A stretch of 64,000 nucleotides of DNA from Enterobacter sp. R4-368. Its GTDB lineage: Bacteria > Pseudomonadota > Gammaproteobacteria > Enterobacterales > Enterobacteriaceae. This document shows positions 20,619 to 30,783 of this stretch, piece by piece (within the stretch, counting starts at the first letter, position 1; each line of letters starts with the position of its first letter). A model generated the notes under the pieces. It was given only the letters and a program-made list of their open reading frames with translations. It searched no databases and was not told the origin of the DNA. The DNA is taken from NCBI RefSeq assembly GCF_000410515.1, contig NC_021500.1, positions 1,984,001 to 2,048,000 of the forward strand, read 5' to 3'. Position numbers and translations under genes: made by a program.

Positions 20619-23499
20619 CTTTCTCGGTCATCTTCGGTAAGGTTTGCTGCAACGCGCTGGTGCTATCCCAGACCTTCCAGCCTTGCGGGCGGGCATAATC
20701 TGCTTTACCGCTCTGGCTACCGGAGATCTGCGACAGGATCGCCATACCTTGCGGCTCTACCACCGCCTGATGGAAGAAATCGGCAAGTTTTTGCGGCGTC
20801 AGCAGTTTTATCTGAGCGACTACTTTATCACGCGAATCGAAGCGCATATTGCCACGATCAAAATCTTTGCTGAGTTTGGAAGCTTCTTCACCTAACGTTT
20901 GCGGCGCTTGCGTAAGTTGCGCGATGACGCCCTGCTGAAGCTGCGCAAACTCTTCCGGCTTCATTGCCCGTAATTTCGCTTCTGCGGTGGGGAAGAAAGC
21001 CTTGTAGCGCTCCCAGAGATAGGCTGGCTGCTTATCATTGCTTTGCAACAAGAACCCCATACCCCACTGGCGACCTACGCTCATAGGGAAGGCGAACACG
21101 GCATAACCCAGTTGTTCTTCTGTACGCAGTTGGTTATAGAACCACGGCTGCACGATTTGCCCTAACATCGCGCTGTATGCCGAACTGCTGAACTCATCAA
21201 AACCGGTAGGTACGAACACCGCCGCGAGTGCGGAGTCCGTACTGTTGCCCGCTTTTTCAAAGCTCACATTCTGCTGCTTGTCCACCACGACGTTCTGGTT
21301 TCGGCACCACACCGTACCGTTAGCGCCAAGCTGTTTTTGCACGTCATGAGCGAGGTCTTTCGTCTGCTGTTCGCTCAGGTTACCCACCACCAGGAATTCC
21401 GGACGCGCATTATCTTTCAGCGCATCGCGGTAGTGCAAAATATCCTGCAAGGTAATAGACGGCAGCAGTGCGCGACGCTCTTCACGCTGGAAATAAGGCA
21501 CCTGTGACAACATCTGGATCGGCATGATTGCCTGATCGAACGCTTTGCCTTTTTCGGCAGAATCCATCATCTGCGCATACCAGGATTTGGCCTGGGCAAG
21601 CTGTTCTTCCGTCGGCGTATAGCTGAAATAACCCGCCAGCAGTGCCTGGAAAAGCTGCGGCAAACGCTGGGTATAACCGTTGGCGTTGAGCATCAACCCG
21701 TTATTGGCGTTGGTGGAAAAACTGATGCCACCGACCGCCGCCTGATTGCTGAGCTGATCGAGTGCCAGCCCCGCCAGATAATCATTCAGGGCAAATATCA
21801 CCTGGTTTTTTGCGCTATCCATCGCCTGCGGGTTACGCAGCACCACGCTGACATCCGCTTTGGGCTCATTGGCGAAATACTGGCTTGGCATATACACCAC
21901 GCGCAGCGTCGGCTCATCGACAATCAATTCAGGGTGTTCGTACTGCTTCGCCGGTTTTATCAGCGAGAAGTCATCGGGAATATAGGGATTTAACTCCGGG
22001 AATTTCAGCGCAATACGGCTCTGGCGCGTCTGCCAGTCGGCATAGGTTTCCGGCGTGATCTTATTCACCTGGTAAGGCGCTTCAACAAAATAGGCCGTTT
22101 TATTGTGTGGTTCATCTGGGCTGATGTACCAGATACGCGCATTTTGCGGCGTCATCTCATCAAGACGCGCCTGTACCGCTTTGGCATCGAACCGATCGGC
22201 AATGTTCACCGAATCCAGCGTATGGGCGACAGGTACGCGGATCATGGTATCCGCCAGCCACTCGACGTAATCCATATCGCGGGTAATAGAGGGATAGCGG
22301 AAATCGAGATCGAGAATATGTGCCAGCTCGTCGAAATAGCGCTTATCAACGCCTTTTTCGCGCAACAGTTGCAGGTAGCTGAAAATAGCAGCCACGACTT
22401 CATCACGATTGGCCTGGCCTTTATCGGTCAACGTTGCAGAGATGGCGAGCACGCCACTGTTGCCGTTCACTACCGGATCGGAATCACCGCGAATACCTTC
22501 TACCAACCCCTGACTTTGCAGCCAGTCCGAGAGCGTGCCCGGGCTGCGGTTACCAATTAAGTAGGTTATAAGCTCGTCCGTTTTACTGCGAAAAGCGGCG
22601 GTATTGTTATCGATACGAAATTCCACACGCAGCACTTTACGCGGCACCGCCGGGACATAATGGATAATGATGCCTTTCTGCGCATCGGTCACCACGGGAA
22701 CCGTGATGTCCGGCTTGTCGATATTCTTATTCGGCACACGGCCATACGTTTCGACAGCAATTTTCGCCAGATCCGCTAATGGGCGGTTACTGTAGATCAC
22801 CGCTTTCATCAGGTTGGCCGAATAGTATTTATCGCGAAATGCCAGCAGCGCGGCATGAACAGGGCTGCCCGGCTTATCGCTGAGGGTTTCGAGATTACCG
22901 CCGGAGAAGCGCGCGCCAGGGTGCGCCGGGTTGATGGTTTCCGCACTGACCTGCGCCATACGCATACCGTCACGCGTGCGGGCCATTGTCAGTTCGGCGT
23001 TGACCGCGTTGCGCTCACGTTCACCATATTTTTTATCCAGCATGGGGGCGGCGATGGCATCGGCTAAGCGATCAACAGCCCCTTCCAGCGCATTGTTCTC
23101 CACTTCCAGATAATAAGCGGTGCGATAAGGCGCGGTGCTGGCATTGTGGCTGCCGCCATGCAGTTTCAGGAATTCGGCCAGGCTATCGGGCTGAGGGTAT
23201 TTTTTGGAACCCATCAGTGTCATGTGCTCAAGATAGTGAGCAAGGCCGGGATGCGCCTCCGGATCTTCAAGCGAGCCGACCGGCACCACCAGCGCGGAGA
23301 GCGATTTTACCGCCTGCGCGTCGGACACCAGCAACACAACCATGCCGTTATCAAGGCGTATCGCCTGATATTGCCGGGTATCTTTGTCGCTCTTACGGAT
23401 AGTTTCCTGAACAGGTTGCCAACCGTTGTCTGCCTGACTGAATGAAGCCCAGAGGGCAAAAAACAGGACGAAAGCTTTGAACCAGGTGCTGCGGGGCAT
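20599..23499 (-). CDS. ptrA: Protease III (pitrilysin) PtrA
   Basis: Periplasmic M16 zinc metalloprotease that degrades small peptides. It has 966 residues (962 in E. coli). There is a signal peptide (cleaved around SQA at 21-23) and the inverted zinc motif H88-Y-L-E91-H92, with the further glutamate ligand expected in NAVNAEL. It lies between recC and recB, as in E. coli, although its product has no known role in recombination. Confidence 0.96.
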   Translation of the reverse strand: MPRSTWFKAFVLFFALWASFSQADNGWQPVQETIRKSDKDTRQYQAIRLDNGMVVLLVSDAQAVKSLSALVVPVGSLEDPEAHPGLAHYLEHMTLMGSKKYPQPDSLAEFLKLHGGSHNASTAPYRTAYYLEVENNALEGAVDRLADAIAAPMLDKKYGERERNAVNAELTMARTRDGMRMAQVSAETINPAHPGARFSGGNLETLSDKPGSPVHAALLAFRDKYYSANLMKAVIYSNRPLADLAKIAVETYGRVPNKNIDKPDITVPVVTDAQKGIIIHYVPAVPRKVLRVEFRIDNNTAAFRSKTDELITYLIGNRSPGTLSDWLQSQGLVEGIRGDSDPVVNGNSGVLAISATLTDKGQANRDEVVAAIFSYLQLLREKGVDKRYFDELAHILDLDFRYPSITRDMDYVEWLADTMIRVPVAHTLDSVNIADRFDAKAVQARLDEMTPQNARIWYISPDEPHNKTAYFVEAPYQVNKITPETYADWQTRQSRIALKFPELNPYIPDDFSLIKPAKQYEHPELIVDEPTLRVVYMPSQYFANEPKADVSVVLRNPQAMDSAKNQVIFALNDYLAGLALDQLSNQAAVGGISFSTNANNGLMLNANGYTQRLPQLFQALLAGYFSYTPTEEQLAQAKSWYAQMMDSAEKGKAFDQAIMPIQMLSQVPYFQREERRALLPSITLQDILHYRDALKDNARPEFLVVGNLSEQQTKDLAHDVQKQLGANGTVWCRNQNVVVDKQQNVSFEKAGNSTDSALAAVFVPTGFDEFSSSAYSAMLGQIVQPWFYNQLRTEEQLGYAVFAFPMSVGRQWGMGFLLQSNDKQPAYLWERYKAFFPTAEAKLRAMKPEEFAQLQQGVIAQLTQAPQTLGEEASKLSKDFDRGNMRFDSRDKVVAQIKLLTPQKLADFFHQAVVEPQGMAILSQISGSQSGKADYARPQGWKVWDSTSALQQTLPKMTEKDERNDR

Positions 23500-23652
23500 T
23501 CACGAACCTCATCATTAACTTTTCCGGCTCGCCCAGGGAGAATGGAGAAAGCCGGGTAAACCTGTGCTGGCTGAGCCAGCACTCTTGTTATATCAGTCCG
23601 TGACCGTCGCGCATGATAATGGATGCAACCATTTCGCGCAATTTTTATACAA

Positions 23653-26600
23653 TCAATCGGACTGGTTGTGTCGATAAAGCGGTAACAGAAAACGCTGCGC
23701 TTGTTTGGTAATTTCAGCGTAGTACTCAGGTTCAAGGGTTCGCCACAGGCGCTGATACCAGACATCATCGCCTTCACCGCGCACCACCATGTTGCCTTCG
23801 TACGCCTGCAGGAATTTACTCTGCGCTTTTTGTAACGTCTCTTCGTCCTTTAACATGGCATCATTTGCCGCGTCATAACAGACTTTTATCCATGCGCCGC
23901 CGCTTTCCGGCAATAGCAGAAGCGGTTTAACCATGCCTTCCCGATAACCTTCAATCAGCCTTGCCAGATATTCCCGCGCCTTATCAGCGGGCAGCGGGGG
24001 AAAACACCATTTACCCTCTTTGCGCACGAACAAGCGGCTGGTGCCGGTGCCACCGCTGGCACAATAGACAAGATGTTCCAGCCAAAGTTGCAGGCCTTGC
24101 GAAACGTTCAACAAGGCCGGACGCCAGCGCAATAGCCCGTCTGGCTGCACACGCGGCAGCCATCCGGTGAGATGAACGCCTGCACAATGTAAGTCAATTT
24201 CAAGGCTGTCAGAAGGCTGGCGATATTCAATAACGCGGTCAGCCAGCTCCTGCATCTCCTGACATTGGGTTTCCCAGATGATTTCGCCAAACGCCCCATA
24301 AGGCAGTACACCAGCCGCGCGGTAGCGGCGAAACAGCTTCTCTGCGTCTTGCTCTTCAACCAGCGTATTTAATATCTCCTGATTGAGCTGGTAACGGCTC
24401 AGGCCATCAAGGATAAACGGCTCTGCATCGGGGATTTCACTCTCTTCCGGGCGGAAATTAACGCGCAGGCGCATCTGGAAAAAAGCGCGCACCGGATGCG
24501 CCCAAAAACGCTGGAGCTGATCAAATGTGAGCGTTTCAAGCGGCACGTCATCCAGCGATTGAATAAACTCGGCATGCGCCTGCCCCTGCGAACTCGCGGC
24601 AGGTAGCCAGTCGCGGACATAACTTTGCCACTCATCAGCCGTATAGTTTGCCGGATCAAACGGCATACGCGTATGCAGATGCGTAATATGTGCCTTTACC
24701 CGCTGCTCGCTTTCATCGCAATTAAGCAAGGCATCGCCTGGCAAATAGTGGCTCTGCCCAATGTAATCCACCAGTTCCTGTACCAACACCGAGGGAAAAC
24801 GCTCTTTGTTATCCTGGATAGACCGGCCGATATAGCTGATATAGAGCTGCTGTTGCGCTGAGTTAAGCGCTTCGAGGAACAAGTAGCGGTCATCATCCCG
24901 ACGGCTGCGGTCGCCTCGCTGCGGTTTCTGGCTCATCAGGTCAAACCCCAGCGGAGGCAGTGCGCGCGGGTAGACACCATCGTTCATGCCCAGCAGGCAG
25001 ACCACTTTAAACGGAATAGAGCGCATCGGCATCAGGGTGCAGATATTCACAGGCCCCGCGAGGAAACGCTGACTGATACGTTCCTGATCGAGGCGCTGGG
25101 CCAGCTCGTCACGCAGTAGCGAAAGCGGGATCGCGTCGTGGTAATTTGCACCAATTCCCTGCGCGATAATGTCCTGCCACTGCTGTTCAATCAGGGCCAG
25201 CGCGGCTTCTGTGTCCTGGTCTGGCAGGAAAAAGTCATTAAGCATGTCGCGGCAAACCGGGAGCCACTCTTCCAGCGGTCGCGCCTCAGACAAGCCGCGA
25301 CGCCAGATATTAAGCTGCATCAACAGCTCCGCCAGGTGGCCAACTAACTCCGCGATAAGCCCGCTGGATTCGTCATACGGTAAAATCGACTGCCACTCAC
25401 CCTGGCGGCTTTCCATCGCATAACCGAGCAGCATTCGCGTCAGGCCAAATTGCCAGGTGTGCTGCCCGGTCGGGGGTAATTCAAGTTCGCGAACGTTGTC
25501 GTCGTCCATTCCCCAGCGAATGCCGGACTCATTGACCCATAAACGCAGGTAACGCAGCCCCTCTTCATTGATGTTGAAACGCGCCGCCAGCACCGGAACA
25601 TCCAGCAGCGCCAGCACATCTTCACTCACAAAGCGGCTGTCCGGCAGGGAGAGCAAACTGATAAAGGCCTGCAGCGCCGGATGAGCCTGCCGCGCGCGGC
25701 GGTCGGAAATAGCATAGGGAAGATAACGCTCACCAGTGGCGCTCCCGAAAACCGCCTGAATATACGGGCTGTAGCTGTCGATATCGGCGACCATGACCAC
25801 GATATCGCGAGGCGTCAGTTCAGGATCCTCTTCCAGCATCGTAAGCAGCCGGTCATGCAGGATCTCTACTTCTCGCTGCGGGCTGTGGCAGATATGCACC
25901 GTTACGCTGCGATCGTTGGGATCAAGCAGACGTTTTTTATCACTGCGGGAAAACTCTTCTGCCGTTACGCCCGCCACCGCACCATTTTGCAGTTCCAGGA
26001 TGTCGTACTTCAGATTTTGCAGCAGCGAGCCGGGCGTAATGTCGACGAAAGCATCCAGCTCTTCATAGCGCTCCATGCCCGCCAGCAGGAAAATGTTGTC
26101 CCGTCCCAGCTTGCCCCATGAAGCCAGCAAAGGGTTACCAACATCCTGCTCGCCATCGGCATTGAACAGACCTTCGGCATTTTGCGTATCACGGAACAGC
26201 GGAAACTGTCGGTTTTCCCGGTGATGCCGACGATTACGGGTGATCAGTTTCGCCAGAAACGCCGGATCTTTAATGTCGCCCCAGTAGTAACGGCAGGGAT
26301 TCGTAAACAAAAGATGGACATCAATATGCTTACCCAGCGCCTGAAGCGCTTGCAAATAGATGGGCGGCAGCGCGGAAATCCCACAAATAAAGACGCGCGA
26401 AGGCAAACCGGCGGGCCGCTGCTCAGCCGATTCAAGCTTATCGATAAAACGCTGGTAGAGGTTGGCACGATGCCAGTGTGGCTGCCCCAGCGCCGCGGTA
26501 TGTTCCACCAATGCGCGCCACAGCGGTGCTTGCCAGCGCTGCGCTTCATCCAGCCCGTCGATCTGTTCACCCGCTTCCCATCGTGTTAGCCATTCCGGGC

Positions 26601-27024
26601 GGTAAACCAGATATTGATCGTAGAGATCCGCCACGCGTGAAGAGAGCTGGAAGAGTTTACGCTTGTCATCGTCGTCATTCAGATAATGGCGCAGCATGGT
26701 GAACGCATCTTGCTCCAGCATGTCGGGCAATAGCGACATCAGCTTCCAGCTCATACTCTGTTTGTTAAATGCGCTCTCTTTCGGAATGCCGTCCAGTACG
26801 GTGACGAACATTTCCCAGATAAAACTCGCAGGTAGCGGGAAGGTAATATTGGCGGCAATACTAAACTTCTGCGCGAGCGTCATTTGCAGCCATTGCGCCA
26901 TGCCGGTGCTCTGCACCAGCACCACTTCTGGCTCAAAGGGATCGTCGAGCCTGTCATGCTCAACAATAAACTCCATCAATGCTTCCAGCACATCCAGACG
27001 ATTGGAGTGGTAGACCCTTAACAT
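23653..27024 (-). CDS. recC: Exodeoxyribonuclease V gamma subunit RecC
   Basis: Chi-recognition subunit of RecBCD with a defective helicase fold. It has 1123 residues (1122 in E. coli), with MLRVYHSNRLDVLE at the N-terminus and the family-typical VVCLLGMNDGVYPR segment. It begins 12 bases after ppdC and is followed by a 153-base gap before ptrA that shows no clear terminator. Confidence 0.97.
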   Translation of the reverse strand: MLRVYHSNRLDVLEALMEFIVEHDRLDDPFEPEVVLVQSTGMAQWLQMTLAQKFSIAANITFPLPASFIWEMFVTVLDGIPKESAFNKQSMSWKLMSLLPDMLEQDAFTMLRHYLNDDDDKRKLFQLSSRVADLYDQYLVYRPEWLTRWEAGEQIDGLDEAQRWQAPLWRALVEHTAALGQPHWHRANLYQRFIDKLESAEQRPAGLPSRVFICGISALPPIYLQALQALGKHIDVHLLFTNPCRYYWGDIKDPAFLAKLITRNRRHHRENRQFPLFRDTQNAEGLFNADGEQDVGNPLLASWGKLGRDNIFLLAGMERYEELDAFVDITPGSLLQNLKYDILELQNGAVAGVTAEEFSRSDKKRLLDPNDRSVTVHICHSPQREVEILHDRLLTMLEEDPELTPRDIVVMVADIDSYSPYIQAVFGSATGERYLPYAISDRRARQAHPALQAFISLLSLPDSRFVSEDVLALLDVPVLAARFNINEEGLRYLRLWVNESGIRWGMDDDNVRELELPPTGQHTWQFGLTRMLLGYAMESRQGEWQSILPYDESSGLIAELVGHLAELLMQLNIWRRGLSEARPLEEWLPVCRDMLNDFFLPDQDTEAALALIEQQWQDIIAQGIGANYHDAIPLSLLRDELAQRLDQERISQRFLAGPVNICTLMPMRSIPFKVVCLLGMNDGVYPRALPPLGFDLMSQKPQRGDRSRRDDDRYLFLEALNSAQQQLYISYIGRSIQDNKERFPSVLVQELVDYIGQSHYLPGDALLNCDESEQRVKAHITHLHTRMPFDPANYTADEWQSYVRDWLPAASSQGQAHAEFIQSLDDVPLETLTFDQLQRFWAHPVRAFFQMRLRVNFRPEESEIPDAEPFILDGLSRYQLNQEILNTLVEEQDAEKLFRRYRAAGVLPYGAFGEIIWETQCQEMQELADRVIEYRQPSDSLEIDLHCAGVHLTGWLPRVQPDGLLRWRPALLNVSQGLQLWLEHLVYCASGGTGTSRLFVRKEGKWCFPPLPADKAREYLARLIEGYREGMVKPLLLLPESGGAWIKVCYDAANDAMLKDEETLQKAQSKFLQAYEGNMVVRGEGDDVWYQRLWRTLEPEYYAEITKQAQRFLLPLYRHNQSD

Positions 27025-27036
27025 AAGCGCTCCTGA

Positions 27037-27360
27037 CTACTGACTGTTCGGGCAAAATAATCGCGTCATTTGCCCCTGCCTGCCCGCTGGCGAACTAACG
27101 GTAACGTTGATGCTGACACATCCCCCGGTGGTTGTCTGCCCCCACTGAACCTGCCAGCCTGGCGGTAACGATGATACTTCTGGTTGCGCCTGTTCCCAGG
27201 CGTAGCGCCATAGCTGTCGCCACTGGCTGGTGGATACAAACCCCGAGGCCAGCGCACGATGATAACCGCCAAGCGCGGTAACAACCATCACCATTAACAC
27301 CATAGCCAGCAGAACTTCGGTAAGGCTAAAACCCCGTTGTTTGTTTACGGCGACCGGCAT
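27037..27360 (-). CDS. ppdC: Prepilin peptidase-dependent protein C, PpdC (pseudopilin)
   Basis: Type II/IV minor-pilin-like protein of 107 residues. The short leader ends in RG with the methylation-type N-terminus FSLTEVLLAM (E at +5), followed by one membrane helix and a periplasmic head with two Cys (CVSI, LFCPN). The ATG at 27360 has GAGGA seven bases upstream and gives the E. coli length; the frame extends eight codons further. It overlaps ygdB by 16 bases. Confidence 0.9.
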   Translation of the reverse strand: MPVAVNKQRGFSLTEVLLAMVLMVMVVTALGGYHRALASGFVSTSQWRQLWRYAWEQAQPEVSSLPPGWQVQWGQTTTGGCVSINVTVSSPAGRQGQMTRLFCPNSQ

Positions 27361-27752
27361 AGCGCTTCCTCTTTTAGTGGACAAAAATCACTCCAGCCAT
27401 GGGGCAAAAAACGTACCTGCGCCCCCTCCACGCGCCCCAGATGCCACAGCGCTGCTTCAGCATTTGCGACAATCAGCAGCGCGGCCCCATCGGTGAAAAC
27501 GCGTAAGCAACTTCGAACATTTTGCCCGGCGCTTTGCTGGCACTGTAGCGCGGGCTGGGCAGGCCAGGTTTGATGACGCGCCCACTCCATGGCTGATGCA
27601 ATTTCCGCAGCATTACGTATCCCCTGATTTTCATTATTCACGCGCCAGATATGGCTGCTCAATTGCAGGTTTAAGCCGTGCAACATCAGGCTCCCCAACA
27701 GCAATAACAGCAAAACCAGCGCCAGTGACGACATACCTCGTTGCCGGTTCAT
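27345..27752 (-). CDS. ygdB: Pilin-like DUF2509 protein YgdB
   Basis: 135-residue protein with N-terminus MNRQRGMSSLALVLLLLLLG, a type IV prepilin-like leader and helix without the usual E+5. This resembles the PilX/GspK-type minor pilins. Paired Cys near LQCQQ and RSCLR and a terminal FCPLKEEALCRSP are conserved with E. coli YgdB. It overlaps ppdB by ATGA and ppdC by 16 bases. Function inferred only from family and position. Confidence 0.88.
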   Translation of the reverse strand: MNRQRGMSSLALVLLLLLLGSLMLHGLNLQLSSHIWRVNNENQGIRNAAEIASAMEWARHQTWPAQPALQCQQSAGQNVRSCLRVFTDGAALLIVANAEAALWHLGRVEGAQVRFLPHGWSDFCPLKEEALCRSP

Positions 27753-28312
27753 AAGTTGTACCCGATCACGCTTAAATCAGCGGTAAAGGGTTGCCCGGCA
27801 TTACCCGGAACACGAGCCGAGAGCGTGATCGCAAGCTGTGGTGCAAACCCCGGTCTTTGATGCTGAGCGACATGAAAACGCTCAATACTCATTTGGGCAG
27901 GATCGGTAATTTTTTCCCAGCCCCGACCACCGCAGGATGTGGCTCCGCGCATGATTTCCAGCGCACCACTTTGCAGCCGAAAGCCGGTTTGTTCCGGTTC
28001 GCTGCTTCCCGATGACTCCCAGCGTCCATTGCTGTTGGCGTCCCACTGAGCAATAACACAGTCGCCAGTGCTATTGATAACCAACGGCTGGCCGCTACAG
28101 CTGCCATTGCAATATCCCGCTCGCTGGAGATGTTTTGCGATGCCGCGCAGTTGCAGCCAGAGATCGTCTTCCACCGTCTGGATACGGGTGTGCTGCGTTA
28201 CCGCCAGCTGTAGCGCCGGTAAAAAACGGGCAGACGCCAGTAACAGCACGCTGCCAATTGCCATCGCCAGCACGGTTTCCAACAGTGAAAACCCTTTTTG
28301 CCTGTCTAACAT
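27749..28312 (-). CDS. ppdB: Prepilin peptidase-dependent protein B, PpdB
   Basis: Minor pilin-like protein of 187 residues, exactly the E. coli length, with leader MLDRQKG then FSLLETVLAM and a single helix. The head domain contains four Cys. The ATG at 28312 is preceded by GGAGA and overlaps the end of ppdA by seven bases; a longer in-frame start 21 codons upstream would place residues before the leader and is rejected. Confidence 0.9.
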   Translation of the reverse strand: MLDRQKGFSLLETVLAMAIGSVLLLASARFLPALQLAVTQHTRIQTVEDDLWLQLRGIAKHLQRAGYCNGSCSGQPLVINSTGDCVIAQWDANSNGRWESSGSSEPEQTGFRLQSGALEIMRGATSCGGRGWEKITDPAQMSIERFHVAQHQRPGFAPQLAITLSARVPGNAGQPFTADLSVIGYNL

Positions 28313-28767
28313 AGATTCTCCGCTGATGGCTGACACATTCTGATCCGCCCCCATGCTGAAACCACTACCCGCCACTCCCCTGCACTGCTACGTAGCCGAA
28401 TACTGCCGGGCCAAGCAGTGTTGCGCAGCCCAAAGAACCCCAGCGAAGGTGTCACATCAACCAGCGTGACGTCCGGCCAGCGAGGCTGCAGTGAGAAAGC
28501 ATTCTGTGCAGCGCAGTTTTGCGACGGCGAATTTACCAGGCACCAGTGTTCGCCATCCCGAATGCCATATACCAGCTGTGAACGGTTGTGCCAGTTGGCA
28601 TCATCGCGCAGACGCTCAAGCAAATGCCGCACCTGCAACGCGGTTTGCCACAGCCGCTGCTGCGCCTGCCAACTTTGCCAGCCAGAGATTCCCGCTCCGC
28701 TCAGGATAACTATCAGCACCATTGCGACGAGGGTTTCAATCAGGGTGAAGCCATCTTCTTTTTTCAT
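28306..28767 (-). CDS. ppdA: Prepilin peptidase-dependent protein A, PpdA
   Basis: First gene of the ppdA-ppdB-ygdB-ppdC set. 153 residues, leader MKKEDG then FTLIETLVAM, a typical GspH-like pseudopilin N-terminus, followed by a head domain ending in a Cys pair (RMCQPSAENLC). In E. coli the product is processed by prepilin peptidase. It lies 184 bases after the thyA stop on the same strand. Confidence 0.9.
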   Translation of the reverse strand: MKKEDGFTLIETLVAMVLIVILSGAGISGWQSWQAQQRLWQTALQVRHLLERLRDDANWHNRSQLVYGIRDGEHWCLVNSPSQNCAAQNAFSLQPRWPDVTLVDVTPSLGFFGLRNTAWPGSIRLRSSAGEWRVVVSAWGRIRMCQPSAENLC

Positions 28768-28903
28768 GGCGGCAGTGTGTCGTCACTACGCATTCGGGTC
28801 GAGGTGCAAACAGAGAGGTTACGAGGCAGCACGAAAGAAATGCAGTATGTTGCAGTGAGTTGCAGGCGGGGTGGAAGCAGGGCCGAAGAAACGATTATCG
28901 GGT

Positions 28904-28933
28904 AAAAAAAACCGGTACGTTGCCGCACCGGTT
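28904..28933 (-). terminator. Terminator of thyA
   Basis: Minus-strand stem AACCGGTGCGG / CGTACCGGTT with one mismatch and a small loop, followed by eight T, about 19 bases after the thyA stop. Confidence 0.85.
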
Positions 28934-28951
28934 ATGACATGTTGGTAGAAG

Positions 28952-29746
28952 TCAGATAGCGACAGGCGCTTTGATGGCCGGATGCGGATCGTAGCCTTCG
29001 ATTTCGAAGTCTTCGAAACGGTAGTCAAAAAGCGACTCAGGTTTACGTTTGATAACCAGTTTCGGCAGCGCGCGCGGTTCACGGCTTAATTGCAGACGCG
29101 TTTGTTCCAGGTGATTGCTGTAAAGGTGGGTGTCGCCGCCGGTCCAAACAAAATCGCCCGGTTGCAGATCGCACTGCTGAGCCATCATATGCACCAGCAG
29201 CGCATAGCTGGCGATGTTAAACGGCAGACCAAGGAACACGTCGCAGGAGCGTTGGTAGAGCTGGCAGGAGAGCTTGCCGTCCGCCACGTAGAACTGGAAG
29301 AACGCGTGGCAAGGGGCCAGCGCCATTTTGTCCAGCTCACCTACGTTCCATGCGGAGACAATAATGCGGCGTGAATCCGGGTCGTTTTTCAGCTGGTTAA
29401 TCACTGTAGTGATCTGGTCGATATGGCGGCCGTCAGGCGTAGGCCACGCGCGCCACTGCTTGCCGTAAACCGGGCCAAGATTGCCCTCTTCATCGGCCCA
29501 TTCGTCCCAGATGGTGACTTTGTTTTCGCGCAGATAGGCAATATTGGTGTCGCCCTGCAGGAACCACAGCAGCTCATGAATAATTGAACGCAAATGGCAG
29601 CGCTTGGTGGTCACCAGCGGAAAGCCGTCCTGCAGATTAAAACGCATCTGATGGCCAAAAATAGACAGCGTGCCTGTCCCGGTGCGGTCGTTTTTCGGGG
29701 TGCCTTCATTCAGCACCTTTTGCATCAATTCTAAATACTGTTTCAT
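28952..29746 (-). CDS. thyA: Thymidylate synthase ThyA
   Basis: Converts dUMP to dTMP with methylene-tetrahydrofolate. It has 264 residues, the E. coli length, with the nucleophilic Cys in [12 protein letters not shown] (about residue 146), the folate/dUMP site [16 protein letters not shown] and the C-terminal KAPVAI. It starts 6 bases after the lgt stop and is co-transcribed with it. Confidence 0.98.
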   Translation of the reverse strand: MKQYLELMQKVLNEGTPKNDRTGTGTLSIFGHQMRFNLQDGFPLVTTKRCHLRSIIHELLWFLQGDTNIAYLRENKVTIWDEWADEEGNLGPVYGKQWRAWPTPDGRHIDQITTVINQLKNDPDSRRIIVSAWNVGELDKMALAPCHAFFQFYVADGKLSCQLYQRSCDVFLGLPFNIASYALLVHMMAQQCDLQPGDFVWTGGDTHLYSNHLEQTRLQLSREPRALPKLVIKRKPESLFDYRFEDFEIEGYDPHPAIKAPVAI

Positions 29747-29752
29747 GGTTCC

Positions 29753-30628
29753 TCAGGAAACGTGTTGCGGCGAACGATGGCGGTACGCCCAAATCATCAT
29801 GATTGCGCCTGCAACGATCATCGGAATGGAGAGGATCTGCCCCATGCTGATGTATTGCACCCACTCGCCGGTAAACTGCGCGTCGGGCTGGCGGAAGAAC
29901 TCAACGATGATACGGAACGCGCCGTAGCCAATCAGGAACAAGCCGGAGACCGCGCCCGTCGGGCGAGGTTTGCGAATAAACAAGTTAAGGATGATAAACA
30001 GCACAATGCCTTCCAGCGCCAGCTCGTAAAGCTGAGACATATGGCGCGGCAACATGCCGTAAGTATCAAAAAGCGATTGCCACTCCGGATGTGAAGGCAG
30101 CAGCGCCATATCTTCCGCGCGTGAGCCAGGGAACAGCATGGTATAGGGGAATGACGGATCAACACGTCCCCACAGCTCACCGTTGATAAAGTTACCCAGG
30201 CGCCCTGCGCCAAGGCCAAACGGGATCAGCGGCGCAATAAAATCAGAAACCTGGAAGAAGCTGCGTTTGGTGCGTCTGGCGAAGATAATCATCACCACAA
30301 TCACGCCAATCAAACCGCCGTGGAAAGACATGCCCCCGTCCCATACGCGGAACAGATAAAGCGGATCGTCCAGGAAAACCGGGAAGTTGTAGAACAGCAC
30401 ATAACCGAGACGGCCGCCGAGGAAAACACCGAGAAAGCCCGCATAAAGCAGGTTTTCAACTTCGTTTTTTGTCCAGCCACTGCCCGGACGATTCGCCCGG
30501 CGCGTTGCCAGCCACATCGCAAAAACGAAGCCCACCAGGTACATTAATCCGTACCAGTGGAGAGAAACCGGTCCAATGGAGAAAATCACCGGTTCAAAGT
30601 CCGGAAAATGCAGATAGCCACTGTTCAT
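29753..30628 (-). CDS. lgt: Phosphatidylglycerol-prolipoprotein diacylglyceryl transferase Lgt
   Basis: Inner-membrane enzyme that adds diacylglycerol to the lipobox cysteine of prolipoproteins, the first step in maturing proteins such as MltA, YgdI and YgdR in this window. It has 291 residues and about seven membrane helices. The Lgt signature [14 protein letters not shown] and the catalytic-region motif GGMSFHGG are intact. The 155-base gap upstream separates it from ptsP and should contain its promoter. Confidence 0.97.
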   Translation of the reverse strand: MNSGYLHFPDFEPVIFSIGPVSLHWYGLMYLVGFVFAMWLATRRANRPGSGWTKNEVENLLYAGFLGVFLGGRLGYVLFYNFPVFLDDPLYLFRVWDGGMSFHGGLIGVIVVMIIFARRTKRSFFQVSDFIAPLIPFGLGAGRLGNFINGELWGRVDPSFPYTMLFPGSRAEDMALLPSHPEWQSLFDTYGMLPRHMSQLYELALEGIVLFIILNLFIRKPRPTGAVSGLFLIGYGAFRIIVEFFRQPDAQFTGEWVQYISMGQILSIPMIVAGAIMMIWAYRHRSPQHVS

Positions 30629-30783
30629 CTGTCACCACAACTTGTTGTTATTCCGCCGAAAGTGGACAGCGGTTCACCTACGCGACCGCAATTGCTGGCC
30701 GCTCCAAAGCTGCGAATCATAGCATAAGGCACCGCGAGCGGGTGGCGGCGAAGTTGTAAAAGTTATGTATATCCCTGAGCCAG

